DNA of 64,000 nucleotides from Rhodoferax antarcticus ANT.BR (GCF_001938565.1 NZ_MSYM01000017.1:1-64000); one strand, 5' to 3'; numbered from the stretch's first letter, positions 44,634 to 55,915 are shown. The notes: generated by a model from the sequence alone, not told the origin. Program-made: numbers and translations.

Positions 44634-46243
44634 GTAACACTGCAGCGCCCTTGCTCAGCGTGCAAAACCTCTCGGTACGGTTTGGTGACCAGACGGTGGT
44701 GCATGACATCAGTTTTGACATCGCGCGCGGCGAAAAGCTGGCGCTGGTGGGCGAATCCGGCTCTGGCAAAACGGTTTCCGCGCTGAGTCTGCTGCGCCTA
44801 GTCGCTAATGCCAAAATCAGTGGTCAGGCCTTATTCGACGGGCGGGAGCTGCTCTCATTACCAGAGCGAGCGTTGCGGGCGATCCGGGGTCAGGACATCG
44901 CCATGATTTTTCAGGAGCCGATGACGGCGCTGAACCCTTTGATGAGCGTGGGTGACCAGATTGCCGAAGTTATTGCATTAAAACAGGGTCTAACCCAGGT
45001 CCAATGTGCGCAGATAGCTATTGAATTGCTAGCGGAAACCGGCATTGACGATTCCCAGCGGCGTGCTCAGGCTTACCCGCACCAGCTCAGCGGCGGGCAA
45101 CGTCAGCGCGTCATGATTGCCATGGCGCTCGCCTGCCAGCCCAAATTGCTGCTGGCTGACGAGCCCACCACCGCGCTGGACGTGAGCCTGCGCGGCCAGA
45201 TTCTGGATCTGCTGGACGGCTTGCAACAGCAGCGCGGCATGGCAGTGCTGATGATCACCCACGATCTGAACCTGGTACGCCGTTTTTCCGACCGGGTGGT
45301 GGTGATGGAGCAAGGGCGCATCGTGGAAGAAGGCGCCACGCAAACGCTGTTTGACCACCCGCAACACCCTTACACCCGCCGCCTGATGGCCAGCCGCCCC
45401 GAGCGTGACCCGCAGGCAAATGCGCCAGCGCCTGCCGGATCGCCTGCCGTCATGCTGGCCAATGGCCTACGTGTCAGCTACCCGACGCCTTTGCCGGGTC
45501 TGCGCGGCTGGTTCAAACGCGGCGAATTCGTCGCAGTGCAGGGCGCAGACTTTGCGCTGGCAGCGGGTCAGACCCTGGGTGTCATGGGCGAATCAGGCTC
45601 AGGCAAGTCGACACTGGCACTGGCAGCGCTGGGTTTGCTGCCGTTTCAGGGCTCTTTTTCGGTGGTCGGCAGCGCGTGGGGCAGAGATGCAGCCAGTAAC
45701 AAAGCCTTGCGTCGACACATCCAGGTGGTGTTTCAGGACCCGTTTTCGTCGCTATCACCGCGTATGACGGTAGAAGAAATCGTCGGCGAGGGTCTGGGCG
45801 TGTTCGAACCGCAACTGCCGCCCGACCACCGCCGCCAGCGCGTGGTGCAGGCGCTGCATGATGTCGGGCTGGATGTGGACACGGCTGGGTCGATTACCGC
45901 ACTGCTGGGGCGGTATCCGCACGAATTCTCAGGCGGCCAGCGTCAGCGTCTGGCGATTGCGCGGGCGCTGATCGTTCAGCCACAAATTTTGGTGCTGGAT
46001 GAGCCCACCAGTGCACTGGATGTCACGGTGCAAAAACAGGTGCTACAACTGCTGCAAAAGCTGCAGCGCGAGCGCGGTTTGAGCTATCTGCTGATCACCC
46101 ATGACGTGGCGGTGATTCGCGCCATGGCGCATAGGGTGATGGTGATGAAAGGCGGCCAGGTTGTTGAGTCGGGGAGCGTGGAACAAGTTCTTGCCCAACC
46201 AAAACATGCGTACACCCAAATATTGGTGAGTGCCGCTGGTTAA
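44630..46243 (+). CDS. yejF: Peptide ABC transporter ATP-binding protein, YejF-like (two ABC domains)
   Basis: This protein has 537 residues with two fused ABC ATPase domains. First: GESGSGKT, signature LSGGQRQRVMIAMAL, Walker B LLLADEPTTALD. Second: GESGSGKS, FSGGQRQRLAIARAL, LVLDEPTSALD. Both sites look complete. It powers peptide uptake by YejBE with YejA. A short stretch near residues 117-134 resembles the translated dispersed repeat, but no length change is needed to align with E. coli YejF, so I do not call an insertion with confidence. Confidence 0.93.
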   Translation: MSNTAAPLLSVQNLSVRFGDQTVVHDISFDIARGEKLALVGESGSGKTVSALSLLRLVANAKISGQALFDGRELLSLPERALRAIRGQDIAMIFQEPMTALNPLMSVGDQIAEVIALKQGLTQVQCAQIAIELLAETGIDDSQRRAQAYPHQLSGGQRQRVMIAMALACQPKLLLADEPTTALDVSLRGQILDLLDGLQQQRGMAVLMITHDLNLVRRFSDRVVVMEQGRIVEEGATQTLFDHPQHPYTRRLMASRPERDPQANAPAPAGSPAVMLANGLRVSYPTPLPGLRGWFKRGEFVAVQGADFALAAGQTLGVMGESGSGKSTLALAALGLLPFQGSFSVVGSAWGRDAASNKALRRHIQVVFQDPFSSLSPRMTVEEIVGEGLGVFEPQLPPDHRRQRVVQALHDVGLDVDTAGSITALLGRYPHEFSGGQRQRLAIARALIVQPQILVLDEPTSALDVTVQKQVLQLLQKLQRERGLSYLLITHDVAVIRAMAHRVMVMKGGQVVESGSVEQVLAQPKHAYTQILVSAAG

Positions 46244-46280
46244 ATCGTTCAAAATCAAAGCTTTTTAGCCTATTTTCGGA

Positions 46281-46286
46281 TACAAT
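46281..46286 (+). promoter_or_regulatory. Possible -10 element ahead of the rimP-nusA-infB operon
   Basis: TACAAT sits in a small palindrome (CGGATACAATCCG). I see no good -35 at the proper spacing. It lies just upstream of the 46303-46334 hairpin. Confidence 0.3.
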
Positions 46287-46302
46287 CCGACGCTTCACGA
46301 CC

Positions 46303-46334
46303 AAACGGGCGAGTCACTTCCGCCCGTTTTTTTT
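46303..46334 (+). terminator. Hairpin with T-run between yejF and rimP
   Basis: AAACGGGCG and CGCCCGTTT form the stem, followed by TTTTTTGG. It ends the yej transcript. If the operon promoter is at 46281 it would also act as a leader attenuator for rimP-nusA-infB. Confidence 0.75.
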
Positions 46335-46378
46335 GGTCGATCGTTTTTGGATGGCTTGCGGTTTTATTTGGGGTTTTG

Positions 46379-47014
46379 GTGGCGCTTAAAGAAATTGTTG
46401 AACAAATCGTTGTCGGCTTAGGCTATGACTTGGTGGAGATTGAACGCTCTGCCGGCGGTTTGCTGCGTATCACCATCGACTTGCCCTGGACCCCGCCGGC
46501 TGTCAGTGTGGCAGTGCCAGAACAGTTTGTCACCGTGGAAGATTGTGAAAAAGTCACCCGCCAGTTGCAGTTTGCGCTGGAAGTTGACGCCATTGAATAC
46601 AAAAGGCTGGAAGTCTCTTCGCCGGGCATTGATCGCCCGCTGCGCCACCAGCAGGATTTTGAGCGCTTTGCCGGCCAGGTGATAGATGTCACCCTGAAGG
46701 CACCGCTGGGTGCTGCGGCTTCGGGCCAGGTGAGCGCCAACCGCAAGAAATTCCGCGGTGTTCTGGAGCGCGCCGAGCAACTAGAGGGGGCCGGTGTGCC
46801 TGATTTGGGGTGTTGGCAAATCGTCTGGCGCGACGAGCCTGAAATCAAACCCGGTGCGAAAGTTAGTAAAAAGCGGCCGCTGGCACCCTTGCAGGCCTTG
46901 GGTTTCACGCTCGATGAGTTGCGGGATGCTCGCCTGGCGCCGATTGTGAGTTTTAAAGGTCGGGGGCATTCCGCAGTGGATGGCGCCGACAGCGACACCG
47001 TTGAATTGAATTGA
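46379..47014 (+). CDS. rimP: Ribosome maturation factor RimP
   Basis: About 211 residues are read from GTG 46379, with GGGG just upstream. It begins [23 protein letters not shown], the RimP start, and carries the C-terminal Sm-like barrel with [20 protein letters not shown]. It is longer than E. coli RimP because of an insert around [17 protein letters not shown], and a C-terminal tail typical of beta-proteobacteria. It helps mature the 30S subunit. First gene of the nusA operon. Confidence 0.93.
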   Translation: MALKEIVEQIVVGLGYDLVEIERSAGGLLRITIDLPWTPPAVSVAVPEQFVTVEDCEKVTRQLQFALEVDAIEYKRLEVSSPGIDRPLRHQQDFERFAGQVIDVTLKAPLGAAASGQVSANRKKFRGVLERAEQLEGAGVPDLGCWQIVWRDEPEIKPGAKVSKKRPLAPLQALGFTLDELRDARLAPIVSFKGRGHSAVDGADSDTVELN

Positions 47015-47031
47015 TACAGGAGAGTCATGGC

Positions 47032-48531
47032 ATGAATCGCGAAATGTTAATGTTGGTCGACGCCATTTCACGTGAGAAAAACGTGGAACGTGATGTGGTG
47101 TTTGGCGCTGTGGAAGCTGCGCTGGCGCAAGCTACGATAAAGCTGTACACGGGCGATGTCGACATCCGTGTCTCGCTGAACCGTGATACCGGTGTCTATG
47201 AGACTTTCCGTCGCTGGCACGTGGTCCCCGATGAGGCTGGCCTGCAATTGCCAGATCAGGAAATTTTGCTGTTTGAAGCCGTTGAGCAAATTTCCGACAT
47301 CGAAGTTGACGAATACATCGAGGAAACCATCGAATCCGTGCCGATTGGCCGCATTGGTGCGATGGCTGCCAAGCAGGTCATCCTGCAGAAAATTCGTGAC
47401 GCTGAACGCGAAATGCTGCTTAACGACTTTATGTCGCGCGGCGACAAGATTTTTGTCGGTACGGTCAAGCGCATGGACAAGGGTGATTTGATCGTTGAGT
47501 CCGGCCGCGTGGAAGGCCGCTTGCGACGCAACGAGATGATCCCGAAGGAAAATTTTCGTACTGGCGACCGTGTGCGCGCGATGATCATGGAAGTGGACTT
47601 GACCCTGCGTGGCGCACCGATTGTGCTGTCGCGTTCAGCCCCTGAATTTATGACCGAGTTGTTCCGCAACGAAGTTCCTGAGATCGAGCAGGGTTTGCTG
47701 GAGATCAAATCCTGCGCACGAGACGCAGGCTCACGCGCCAAGATCGCAGTGCTGTCATATGACAAACGCGTTGACCCTATTGGCACCTGTGTCGGTGTGC
47801 GCGGTACCCGCGTCAACGGCGTGACCAATGAACTCGCTGGTGAACGCGTCGATATTGTGCTGTGGAGCGAAGACCCGGCGCAGTTTGTCATTGGTGCCTT
47901 GGCGCCCGCGAACGTCACCAGCATTGTGGTGGACGAGGAGCGCCACGCGATGGACGTGGTGGTCGACGAGGAAAATTTGGCCATTGCCATTGGACGTGGC
48001 GGACAAAACGTGCGCCTGGCATCCGAGCTCACTGGTTGGAAAATCAATATTCTTGACGCCGCCGAGTCTGCCGAGAAACAAGCCAGCGAAGTGGACGCGA
48101 GCCGTGCACTCTTCATGGAAAAGCTCGATGTCGACGTAGAAATCGCCGACCTGCTGATTGCCGAAGGCTTTATCAGCCTAGAGCAGGTCGCGTATGTGCC
48201 TCTGGAAGAAATGCTGGAGATTGATAGTTTTGACGAAGACACCGTCAACGAGCTGCGCGCGCGCGCCAAAGATGCCATGTTGACGATGGAAATCGCCAAT
48301 GAGGAAAATGTCGGCAAGGTGGCCACCGAACTGCGTGAGCTTCAGGGTTTGACTCCCGATCTCATCAGTAAGCTGGCTGACCACGGTGTTCACACGCTCG
48401 ACGATCTGGCAGATTTGGCGGGGGATGAACTCACCGACATCACCGGGCAGTCTGAAGAAGACGCCACGGCGATGATCATGAAAGCACGCGCGCACTGGTT
48501 TACTGGTGATGCAGCGGCGCAAGCGTCTTGA
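47032..48531 (+). CDS. nusA: Transcription termination/antitermination factor NusA
   Basis: This protein has 499 residues from ATG 47032 with AGGAG ten bases upstream. Domains in order: N-terminal RNA polymerase-binding domain, S1 (residues about 135-200), two KH domains ([36 protein letters not shown]), and two C-terminal acidic repeats as in E. coli. It tunes pausing, termination and rRNA antitermination. It is downstream of rimP by 17 bases. Confidence 0.96.
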   Translation: MNREMLMLVDAISREKNVERDVVFGAVEAALAQATIKLYTGDVDIRVSLNRDTGVYETFRRWHVVPDEAGLQLPDQEILLFEAVEQISDIEVDEYIEETIESVPIGRIGAMAAKQVILQKIRDAEREMLLNDFMSRGDKIFVGTVKRMDKGDLIVESGRVEGRLRRNEMIPKENFRTGDRVRAMIMEVDLTLRGAPIVLSRSAPEFMTELFRNEVPEIEQGLLEIKSCARDAGSRAKIAVLSYDKRVDPIGTCVGVRGTRVNGVTNELAGERVDIVLWSEDPAQFVIGALAPANVTSIVVDEERHAMDVVVDEENLAIAIGRGGQNVRLASELTGWKINILDAAESAEKQASEVDASRALFMEKLDVDVEIADLLIAEGFISLEQVAYVPLEEMLEIDSFDEDTVNELRARAKDAMLTMEIANEENVGKVATELRELQGLTPDLISKLADHGVHTLDDLADLAGDELTDITGQSEEDATAMIMKARAHWFTGDAAAQAS

Positions 48532-48610
48532 ATTATGAAAACAAAGTTTCAGTAAAGGCTGCAGACCGCCCTCAGGGCTGTGTCAGCCGACACTAAAGGT
48601 TACCCCAAAC

Positions 48611-51550
48611 ATGTCCAGTATGACCGTTGCCGAGTTTGCAAACGAACTCAAAAAATCCACCGATACCTTGCTTGAGCAATTGAAGTCGGCTGGTGTGGCT
48701 AAAGCAGCCGCGAGCGACACCCTCACAGAGGCTGACAAGCAGCGTCTGTTGGGTTACCTGCAAACCGCCCACGGCACGCCATCGGCCGAGCGCAGAAAGA
48801 TTACCCTGGTCAAAAAATCGACCACGGAGATCAAGCAGGCGGATGCCACGGGCAAAGCCCGCACCATTCAGGTGGAGGTGCGCAAGAAGCGCACCTTTGT
48901 TCGCCGCGATGACCCACTGGACATGCCCGTTGCCGCGCCCGCACCGGAGCAGCACGAGGAGGAGCACGCCGACACTGAATCATCGGTGGACCACGCTGAA
49001 CTGGCTCGCCGGGAAGAAGAGGCCAGCCGTCAGGCTGAACTGATTCGTCGCCAAGAAGAGGACCTTGCCGAGCGCCGCCGCTCGCGTGAAGCCCAAGAGG
49101 CCGCCGCGCGTGAAGTCGCAGAACAAGCTGCGGCGCAGGCTGCCCAAGCCGAGTCCCTGCAACAAGAAGCCCAGGCAAAATCCCGGAAAAAATTGGCCGA
49201 ATCGGCTGCCGTTTCAGCCAGTTCGGAATCTGCAGAAGCTGCGATAGCGCAGGCCAAGGCTGCCGCTGCGCAGAAGGCAGCAACTGAACAGCAGCTGCAA
49301 ACCAAAGCCAAGGAAGAAGCCGCTGCCGAATCCAAGAGCCGGGCCGCTGAAGAGCAGGCGCGTGCGCTGGATCTGAATGAGCGTCGTCGCAAGGCAGAAG
49401 CAGAGGCCGCAGCGATTCGCCTGATGATGTCGCAGCCAGGTAAAAAACTGCCTCCGAAGAAAGAAGAGCCGCCCAAGCCCGTAGCAGTGCCAGTTAAGCC
49501 GGGTATCAAAGGCACCCTGCACAAACCTGTAGGTAGTGCTACCGCCAAGCCTGCAGCGCCGGGAGCACCTGGCGCTGCGGCCGCAGCCGGGGCTGGCAAG
49601 GAAGTCAAATCTGCCAAGCTGTCCAGCAGTTGGGCGGGCGATCCGGCCAAGAAGAAAGGGATTCCAACCCGTGGTGACACAGGTGCTGGCGCCGGTCGCG
49701 GCGGCAACTGGCGCGGCGGTCCGCGCGGCCGTCGTGGCAGCAATGACCGTGACCGCAATGACCAGCACAACCAGTCGGCACCGGTGGAAGCGCGCGTGCT
49801 GGAAGTGCACGTGCCGGAAACCATCACCGTCGCCGAATTGGCCCACAAGATGGCCGTCAAGGCCTCCGAGGTGATCAAGCATCTGATGAAGCTGGGCCAG
49901 ATGGTCACCATCAACCAGCCCTTGGATCAAGACACCGCTATGATTTTGGTAGAAGAGATGGGCCACAAAGCCATCGTCGCGGCGCTGGACGATCCGGAAG
50001 CCTTTACCGATGATGAAGTGCAATTGCAGCAGTCCGAGTCGTTGCCGCGTGCCCCGGTGGTGACCGTCATGGGCCACGTCGATCACGGTAAAACGTCGTT
50101 GTTGGACTACATTCGTCGCACCAAAGTCGCCACCGGCGAAGCCGGCGGTATTACCCAGCACATTGGTGCTTACCATGTGCAAACAGCGCGTGGCATGGTG
50201 TCTTTCCTTGATACCCCAGGCCACGAAGCGTTTACCGCCATGCGTGCCCGTGGTGCCCAAGCCACCGACATCGTGATTCTGGTGGTGGCGGCCGACGACG
50301 GTGTGATGCCGCAGACCAAAGAAGCCATCAAACACGCCAAGGCAGCTGGTGTACCCATCGTGGTCGCCATCACCAAGGCAGACAAGCCTGATGCCAACCC
50401 CGAACGGGTCAAAAATGAGTTGGTCGTGGAAGAAGTGATTCCAGAAGAGTTTGGTGGCAGCTCGCCGTTTGTGGCGGTCTCGTCCAAAACAGGCATGGGT
50501 ATTGATGCACTTCTGGAGCAGGTGTTGCTGCAAGCGGAAGTGCTTGAACTGAAAGCCCCAGTGGATGCCATGGCCAAGGGTCTGGTGATCGAAGCGCAGC
50601 TCGACAAGGGCCGTGGCCCGGTGGCTACCGTGCTGGTGCAAAGCGGCACGCTCAAAACGGGCGACGTGGTGCTGGCCGGACAAACCTTTGGCCGCGTGCG
50701 CGCCATGCTGGACGAAAACGGCAAGTCGATCAAATCGGCAGGCCCATCCATTCCGGTTGAAATCCAGGGCCTCACCGAAGTGCCGCAAGCCGGTGACGAA
50801 TTCATGGTGCTGTCGGACGAACGTCGTGCCCGTGAAATCGCCACCTACCGTGCTGGCAAGTTCCGCCACACCAAATTGGCCAAACAACAAGCCGCTAAGT
50901 TGGAGAACATGTTCACCGACATGACAGCAGGCGAGGTGAAGATGGTGCCGATCATTGTCAAGGCTGACGTGCAGGGCTCGCAAGAAGCGTTGGCACAGTC
51001 GCTGCTCAAGCTCTCCACTGATGAGGTCAAGGTGCAGATGGTGTACACCGCTGTGGGTGGCATCAGCGAATCCGACGTGAATCTGGCGATTGCCGCCAAG
51101 GCGGTGATCATCGGCTTTAACACCCGTGCCGATGCTGGTGCGCGCAAATTGGCCGAGAACAATGGCGTCGATATTCGTTACTACGACATCATTTACGACG
51201 CTGTGGACGACCTGAAACTGGCCATGTCGGGCATGCTGACACCGGACAAAAAGGAAGAAATCATTGGTACCGCCGAAATTCGTCAGATTTTCAAGGTGTC
51301 CAAGATTGGCACGATTGCCGGCTGTATGGTCACTGCTGGTTTGGTGCGCCGCACTGCGCGTTTGCGGCTGTTGCGTCAGAACACGGTGGTGTACACCGGC
51401 GAACTCGACTCGCTCAAGCGATTCAAGGACGATGCCAAGGAAGTGCGCGAAGGTTTCGATTGCGGCTTGAACATCAAGAACTACAACGACATCGAAGTCG
51501 GCGACGTGCTGGAGTTCTTCGAAATCCGCGAAGTAGCGCGTACCCTGTAA
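48611..51550 (+). CDS. infB: Translation initiation factor IF-2
   Basis: This protein has 979 residues. An N-terminal IF2-N motif ([19 protein letters not shown]) leads a long linker rich in A, E, K and R, then a Gly/Arg patch. The second IF2-N is near 400, the G domain starts GHVDHGKT (from G488) with DTPGHEAF and NKxD-type TKADKP, and the C-terminal barrels bind fMet-tRNA. ATG 48620 is an alternative start. It lies 79 bases after nusA in the conserved operon. Confidence 0.96.
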   Translation: MSSMTVAEFANELKKSTDTLLEQLKSAGVAKAAASDTLTEADKQRLLGYLQTAHGTPSAERRKITLVKKSTTEIKQADATGKARTIQVEVRKKRTFVRRDDPLDMPVAAPAPEQHEEEHADTESSVDHAELARREEEASRQAELIRRQEEDLAERRRSREAQEAAAREVAEQAAAQAAQAESLQQEAQAKSRKKLAESAAVSASSESAEAAIAQAKAAAAQKAATEQQLQTKAKEEAAAESKSRAAEEQARALDLNERRRKAEAEAAAIRLMMSQPGKKLPPKKEEPPKPVAVPVKPGIKGTLHKPVGSATAKPAAPGAPGAAAAAGAGKEVKSAKLSSSWAGDPAKKKGIPTRGDTGAGAGRGGNWRGGPRGRRGSNDRDRNDQHNQSAPVEARVLEVHVPETITVAELAHKMAVKASEVIKHLMKLGQMVTINQPLDQDTAMILVEEMGHKAIVAALDDPEAFTDDEVQLQQSESLPRAPVVTVMGHVDHGKTSLLDYIRRTKVATGEAGGITQHIGAYHVQTARGMVSFLDTPGHEAFTAMRARGAQATDIVILVVAADDGVMPQTKEAIKHAKAAGVPIVVAITKADKPDANPERVKNELVVEEVIPEEFGGSSPFVAVSSKTGMGIDALLEQVLLQAEVLELKAPVDAMAKGLVIEAQLDKGRGPVATVLVQSGTLKTGDVVLAGQTFGRVRAMLDENGKSIKSAGPSIPVEIQGLTEVPQAGDEFMVLSDERRAREIATYRAGKFRHTKLAKQQAAKLENMFTDMTAGEVKMVPIIVKADVQGSQEALAQSLLKLSTDEVKVQMVYTAVGGISESDVNLAIAAKAVIIGFNTRADAGARKLAENNGVDIRYYDIIYDAVDDLKLAMSGMLTPDKKEEIIGTAEIRQIFKVSKIGTIAGCMVTAGLVRRTARLRLLRQNTVVYTGELDSLKRFKDDAKEVREGFDCGLNIKNYNDIEVGDVLEFFEIREVARTL

Positions 51551-51567
51551 CTTGACGAGAGCTCACA

Positions 51568-51942
51568 GTGCGTCAAAAAGCAGCCGCCCCCAACCGTGCC
51601 TTCAAGGTGGCCGATCAGATCCAGCGGGATCTGACCGAACTGATCGCCCGCGAGTTAAAAGACCCGCGTGTCGGCATGGTGACGATTCAAGGCGTTGAAG
51701 TCACGCCCGATTACGCCCATGCGAAGGTGTTCTTCAGCCTGCTGGCCGGTGATGTGAAAGCCTGTACTGAGGGTTTGAACCAGGCCGCCGGCTTTTTGCG
51801 CGCTGGCCTGTTCAAGCGTTTGCACATCCACACCGTGCCAACCCTGCATTTTGTGTTTGACCAGACACCTGAACGTGCAGCCGACATGAACGCACTGATT
51901 GCACGTGCGGTCGCCTCCCGTTCGAAAGACAGCGAAAGCTAG
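51568..51942 (+). CDS. rbfA: Ribosome-binding factor A
   Basis: This protein has 124 residues from GTG 51568. It has the RbfA KH-like fold: [45 protein letters not shown] and [19 protein letters not shown]. It assists 30S maturation of the 16S 5' region. Seventeen bases after infB; stop two bases before the truB ATG. Confidence 0.95.
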   Translation: MRQKAAAPNRAFKVADQIQRDLTELIARELKDPRVGMVTIQGVEVTPDYAHAKVFFSLLAGDVKACTEGLNQAAGFLRAGLFKRLHIHTVPTLHFVFDQTPERAADMNALIARAVASRSKDSES

Positions 51943-51944
51943 CC

Positions 51945-53048
51945 ATGAGCACCGCCGGGCCGCCCCAAGGTGCGAAGGCCCCCTTGGGGGGCAGCGAATT
52001 ACACGAAGTGAACGCGCGTGGGGGCAGCAGTGCCACCGCCGGGCCGCCCCAAGGTGCGAAGGCCCCCTTGGGGGGCAGCGAATTACACGAAGTGAATGCG
52101 CGTGGGGGCCAGCATACCCGGGTTGCCAGGCGCCCCGTGCATGGGGTGCTGCTGCTGGACAAGCCTCTGGGTTGGTCCAGCAACGATATTTTGCAAAAGG
52201 TGAAGTGGCTGTTGCGCGCGGAAAAGGCCGGCCATACCGGCACGCTGGACCCATTGGCCAGTGGCGTGTTGCCCTTGTGTTTTGGTGCCGCCACCAAATT
52301 CAGCCAGCTGCAACTGGATGCCGACAAAACGTATGAAGCGGTGATGTGCCTGGGTATTAAAACCAGCACAGCAGACGCTGAGGGCGAGGTGATTGAGACA
52401 CGTCCGGTGGCGGTGTCGCCAGAGGATGTGGCGCAGGTGGCGCTACGGTTTACCGGGCCCATCAGCCAGGTGCCGCCCATGCACAGCGCACTAAAGAAGG
52501 ATGGCAAGGCGCTCTATGAGTACGCGAGAGCCGGTATAGAGATTGACCGGGCCCCGCGCCAGGTCATGATTTATAAGCTAAATATGGCTCTAGCCCTTGA
52601 TAGTAAAGCGCAGGTAGCTATTAATTTAGAAGTAACCTGCAGCAAGGGAACGTACATCCGCACCCTGGGTGAAGACATCGGCGAGGCTTTGGGTTGCGGT
52701 GCACACCTGAGCGCGCTGCGCCGGGTCGGGACAGGTGGTTATACCGCGGCGCAATGTGTCACGTTGGCGGCGCTGCAAGCCATGAGCGAAGAAGAGCGCC
52801 TAGCTTGCCTGCTGCCGGTGTCGTCTTTGTTGCCTGATCACACGGTGGTCACGCTCGACGATGAGAATGCTGCGAGGTTTTCAAGCGGCTTGCTGCGCCG
52901 CGGCCCTTGGCCCGACGCACCGCAGGTGGCGGTTTATGCAGAAAATGGCCAGGTGCTGCTGGGTACAGCGCAGGTGGTGGCCGGTGAATTGATCCCGGGT
53001 CGGCTGCTGAGTCCGACCGACATTGAACAGATGACACAAGCTATTTAA
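51945..53048 (+). CDS. truB: tRNA pseudouridine(55) synthase TruB with repeat-derived N-terminus
   Basis: The frame has 367 codons. The TruB core starts at VHGVLLLDKPLGWSSND, contains AGHTGTLDPLASGVL with the catalytic Asp, and ends with a PUA-like domain. The first 60 residues come from two tandem 84-bp repeat units (28 residues each, with GPPQGAKAPLGGSELHEVN), not part of normal TruB. Translation may start at ATG 51945 or at an internal GTG (for example 52137); I cannot tell. A dispersed repeat at 52570-52632 reads in frame as LNMALALDSKAQVAINLEV. Makes pseudouridine 55 in tRNA. Confidence 0.9.
   Translation: MSTAGPPQGAKAPLGGSELHEVNARGGSSATAGPPQGAKAPLGGSELHEVNARGGQHTRVARRPVHGVLLLDKPLGWSSNDILQKVKWLLRAEKAGHTGTLDPLASGVLPLCFGAATKFSQLQLDADKTYEAVMCLGIKTSTADAEGEVIETRPVAVSPEDVAQVALRFTGPISQVPPMHSALKKDGKALYEYARAGIEIDRAPRQVMIYKLNMALALDSKAQVAINLEVTCSKGTYIRTLGEDIGEALGCGAHLSALRRVGTGGYTAAQCVTLAALQAMSEEERLACLLPVSSLLPDHTVVTLDDENAARFSSGLLRRGPWPDAPQVAVYAENGQVLLGTAQVVAGELIPGRLLSPTDIEQMTQAI
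51951..52118 (+). repeat. Two tandem 84-bp repeat units at the start of truB
   Basis: Units 51951-52034 and 52035-52118 differ at only a few bases. Each holds CCCCAAGG and CCTTGGGG, which can pair as a hairpin, and GAAGTGAA(C/T)GCGCGTGGGGG. Unit length is a multiple of three. I recognise this as a common Comamonadaceae element from memory. The hairpins could influence the rbfA-truB boundary. Confidence 0.85.
52570..52632 (-). repeat. Dispersed repeat, in frame inside truB
   Basis: The plus strand reads GGCTCTAGCCCTTGATAGT, then AAGCGCAGGTAGCTATTAA: the reverse complement of the repeat core. It is in frame with truB and adds only a few residues compared with E. coli TruB before SKGTYIRTLGED. 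Confidence 0.7.
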
Positions 53049-53059
53049 GAAAGTAAACC

Positions 53060-54886
53060 ATGGCTCATAAACAAATCCGAAACATTGCGATCATCGCCCA
53101 CGTTGACCACGGCAAAACCACCATGGTCGACCAGTTGCTGCGTCAGTCCGGCACTTTTGCCAATCACGAAAAAGTTGTCGATACGGTGATGGACAACAAC
53201 GCGATTGAGAAAGAACGTGGCATCACGATTTTGGCCAAAAACTGCGCGGTGACCTGGCAAGACACCCATATCAACATCGTCGACACCCCTGGCCACGCCG
53301 ACTTTGGCGGCGAGGTGGAACGCGCTTTGAGCATGGTCGATGGTGTCGTGCTGCTGATTGATGCCCAGGAAGGCCCGATGCCCCAAACCCGTTTTGTGAC
53401 CAAAAAGGCGCTGGCCCTGGGTTTGAAGCCGATTCTGGTGGTGAATAAGGTGGACAAGCCCGGTTCGCGCCCTGACTTTGTGATCAACGCCGCGTTTGAT
53501 CTGTTTGACAAATTGGGTGCCACTGACGAGCAACTGGATTTCCCGGTGGTTTACGCCTCAGGCATTAACGGCTGGTCGTCGTTGGTTGAAGGCGGGCAGG
53601 GTGAGCAGTGGGGCCCGGATATGTCGGCCCTGTTCAACACTATTCTGGATCATGTGCCGCACCAGCAGGGTGACCCGGCCGCGCCGCTGCAGTTGCAAGT
53701 TTCGGCGCTGGACTTTTCCACCTTTGTCGGGCGCATCGGTGTGGGCCGCATCAGCCAGGGCACCATCCGCCCGATGATGGACGTGGTGGTGATGGAAGGC
53801 CCGGACGGCAAGGCGGTTAAAGGCCGTGTCAACCAGGTATTGACTTTCCAAGGCCTGGAGCGCGTGCAAACCACCGATGCCGGCCCTGGCGAAATTGTGC
53901 TAGTCAACGGCCTGACCGACATAGGTATTGGCGTGACCATCACCGACCCCACCAACCCGACCCCGCTGCCGATGCTCAAGGTGGATGAGCCAACCCTGAC
54001 GATGAATTTCTGCGTCAACACCAGTCCGCTGGCAGGGCGTGAGGGCAAATACGTCACCAGCCGTCAGATCTGGGACCGTCTGCAAAAAGAACTGCAACAC
54101 AACGTGGCACTGCGCGTCAAGGAAACCGGCGAAGAAGGTATCTTTGAAGTTATGGGCCGTGGCGAATTGCACTTGACCATTCTTCTGGAAAACATGCGCC
54201 GCGAAGGTTTTGAGCTGGCCGTTTCTAAGCCGCGCGTGGTGTTCAAAGACATCAATGGCGAAAAGTGTGAGCCCATTGAGTTGGTGACCGCCGACATCGA
54301 AGAGCAACACCAGGGTGGCGTGATGCAGGCTTTGGGCGAGCGCAAAGGTGAGTTGTTCAATATGGACCCCGATGGCCGGGGCCGCGTCCGCCTGGAATAC
54401 CGCATTCCGGCACGGGGACTGATTGGTTTCACCAACGAGTTTTTGAACCTGACGCGTGGCACAGGCCTGATTTCCAACATCTTCGACTGCTACGAACCCC
54501 ACAAGGGAGAGATTGGCAGCCGTAAAAATGGCGTGCTGATTTCCATGGACGACGGTGAAATCTTCACCTACGCCCTGGGTAAGCTCGATGACCGAGGCCG
54601 CATGTTTGTGCGCGCCAACGACCCGGTGTATGAGGGCATGATTGTTGGTATCCACAGCCGTGACAACGACCTAGTGGTTAACGCCACACGCACCAAGCAG
54701 CTCACCAACTTCCGCGTGTCTGGCAAGGAAGACGCGATCAAGATCACGCCACCGATTGAGTTGACGCTGGAATACGGTGTGGAATTCATCGAAGATGACG
54801 AACTGGTCGAAATCACCCCGAAGAGCGTGCGTCTGCGCAAGCGCCACCTCAAGGAAAGCGACCGTAAGAGGGCCAGCCGCTCCTAA
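53060..54886 (+). CDS. typA: Translational GTPase TypA/BipA
   Basis: This protein has 608 residues with G motifs AHVDHGKTT near residue 14, [12 protein letters not shown] and [12 protein letters not shown], then domain II, EF-G-like domains and the BipA C-terminal domain ([17 protein letters not shown]). It binds ribosomes in large-subunit assembly and stress, including cold. It lies 11 bases after truB and may be read through from that operon. Confidence 0.96.
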   Translation: MAHKQIRNIAIIAHVDHGKTTMVDQLLRQSGTFANHEKVVDTVMDNNAIEKERGITILAKNCAVTWQDTHINIVDTPGHADFGGEVERALSMVDGVVLLIDAQEGPMPQTRFVTKKALALGLKPILVVNKVDKPGSRPDFVINAAFDLFDKLGATDEQLDFPVVYASGINGWSSLVEGGQGEQWGPDMSALFNTILDHVPHQQGDPAAPLQLQVSALDFSTFVGRIGVGRISQGTIRPMMDVVVMEGPDGKAVKGRVNQVLTFQGLERVQTTDAGPGEIVLVNGLTDIGIGVTITDPTNPTPLPMLKVDEPTLTMNFCVNTSPLAGREGKYVTSRQIWDRLQKELQHNVALRVKETGEEGIFEVMGRGELHLTILLENMRREGFELAVSKPRVVFKDINGEKCEPIELVTADIEEQHQGGVMQALGERKGELFNMDPDGRGRVRLEYRIPARGLIGFTNEFLNLTRGTGLISNIFDCYEPHKGEIGSRKNGVLISMDDGEIFTYALGKLDDRGRMFVRANDPVYEGMIVGIHSRDNDLVVNATRTKQLTNFRVSGKEDAIKITPPIELTLEYGVEFIEDDELVEITPKSVRLRKRHLKESDRKRASRS

Positions 54887-55027
54887 ACGTTGACTGCCGC
54901 AAGTGTGCGCCCGGGTTACTGAGCCGCGCCTTGTGACGAAACGTGGCGAAACATGGGATAGCCCTTTTCGGGTTGTCCAGCAACGCCCCGAACCTTGAAC
55001 TACCCGTTATTGTTACCAAGGTAGACA

Positions 55028-55915
55028 TTGAAGCTCAGGCACAACCAGGCTGTGTTGCTGATGGTGGTGGCGACCTTGCTGTGGTCGACTGCTGGCGTGG
55101 TGACGCGGCACCTGGAGCACGCGCAAAAGTTTGAAGTCACTTTCTGGCGCAGCCTGTTTACTGTATTGAGCTTGCTGGTCATCCTGCCACTGATGCAGGG
55201 GCGCGGCGTGTTTGCCCGTATGCGTCACGGCGGCGCGGCGCTGTGGGTATCGGGTCTGTGCTGGTGTGGCATGTTCACCTTTTTCATGCTCGCAATCATG
55301 CTGACCACCGTGGCCAATGTGCTGGTCACCATGTCGCTCACGCCCTTGCTGACTGCGCTTGCGGCGCGCATCTTCATCGGCCACCGGGTGCCAACACGCA
55401 CTTGGGCGGCCATTGGCGTGGCCGGTTTTGGTATCGCCTACATGTATGCCAGCCAGTTGGGACAGGGCGTCAGCATGGCGGGCACGCTGGTGGCGCTGTG
55501 TGTACCCGTTTCTGGCGCGGCCAACTGGACGGTCACCCAGCACGCTCATGCTCAGGGTAACGACGTGGATTTGATCCCTGCCGTGCTGATTGGCGCGGTG
55601 CTGTCTTCTCTGATCACGTTTCCATTGGCCTGGCCGTTTCAAGCCTCCGGGCATGATTTGGGCTTGTTGGCCGGGCTGGGGCTGGGACAGCTGGCGATTC
55701 CGTGTGTGCTGGCGGTGCTTTGTACCAAGGTGCTTAAAGCGCCCGAGGTCGCGCTGCTGGGTCTGCTGGAGGTGATCTTCGGCATCTTGCTGACCTGGCT
55801 GGGGGCCGGTGAGGCGCCGGGGCATGATGTGCTTGTCGGCGGCACGCTGGTTATCGGCGCGCTGGTGGCCAATGAAATTGTGGCGTGGAGGGGTAGGGCA
55901 TGCGTGCAAATATGA
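55028..55915 (+). CDS. EamA/DMT-family transporter
   Basis: This protein has 295 residues, TTG start at 55028 after AAGG. There are ten predicted membrane segments in two EamA halves (first starting LLMVVATLLWSTAGVVTRH, second after GQGVSMAGTLVALC). The family exports amino acids, nucleosides or drugs; the substrate cannot be inferred. Its stop overlaps the next gene's ATG (ATGA). Confidence 0.85.
   Translation: MKLRHNQAVLLMVVATLLWSTAGVVTRHLEHAQKFEVTFWRSLFTVLSLLVILPLMQGRGVFARMRHGGAALWVSGLCWCGMFTFFMLAIMLTTVANVLVTMSLTPLLTALAARIFIGHRVPTRTWAAIGVAGFGIAYMYASQLGQGVSMAGTLVALCVPVSGAANWTVTQHAHAQGNDVDLIPAVLIGAVLSSLITFPLAWPFQASGHDLGLLAGLGLGQLAIPCVLAVLCTKVLKAPEVALLGLLEVIFGILLTWLGAGEAPGHDVLVGGTLVIGALVANEIVAWRGRACVQI

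Noticed and set aside
44981-45030. Dispersed repeat inside yejF
   Set aside because: The DNA resembles the core only partly and the protein aligns with E. coli YejF without any length change, so it may be coincidence.
49214-50983. Long open frame antisense to infB
   Set aside because: It lies wholly inside a clear IF-2 gene and its His/Gly-rich translation is a by-product of high G+C codon bias. Similar long antisense frames over guaB, nusA and the decarboxylase were dropped for the same reason.
51951-52118. Tandem repeat as a CRISPR array
   Set aside because: Only two units with no unique spacers between them; it is a direct tandem duplication.
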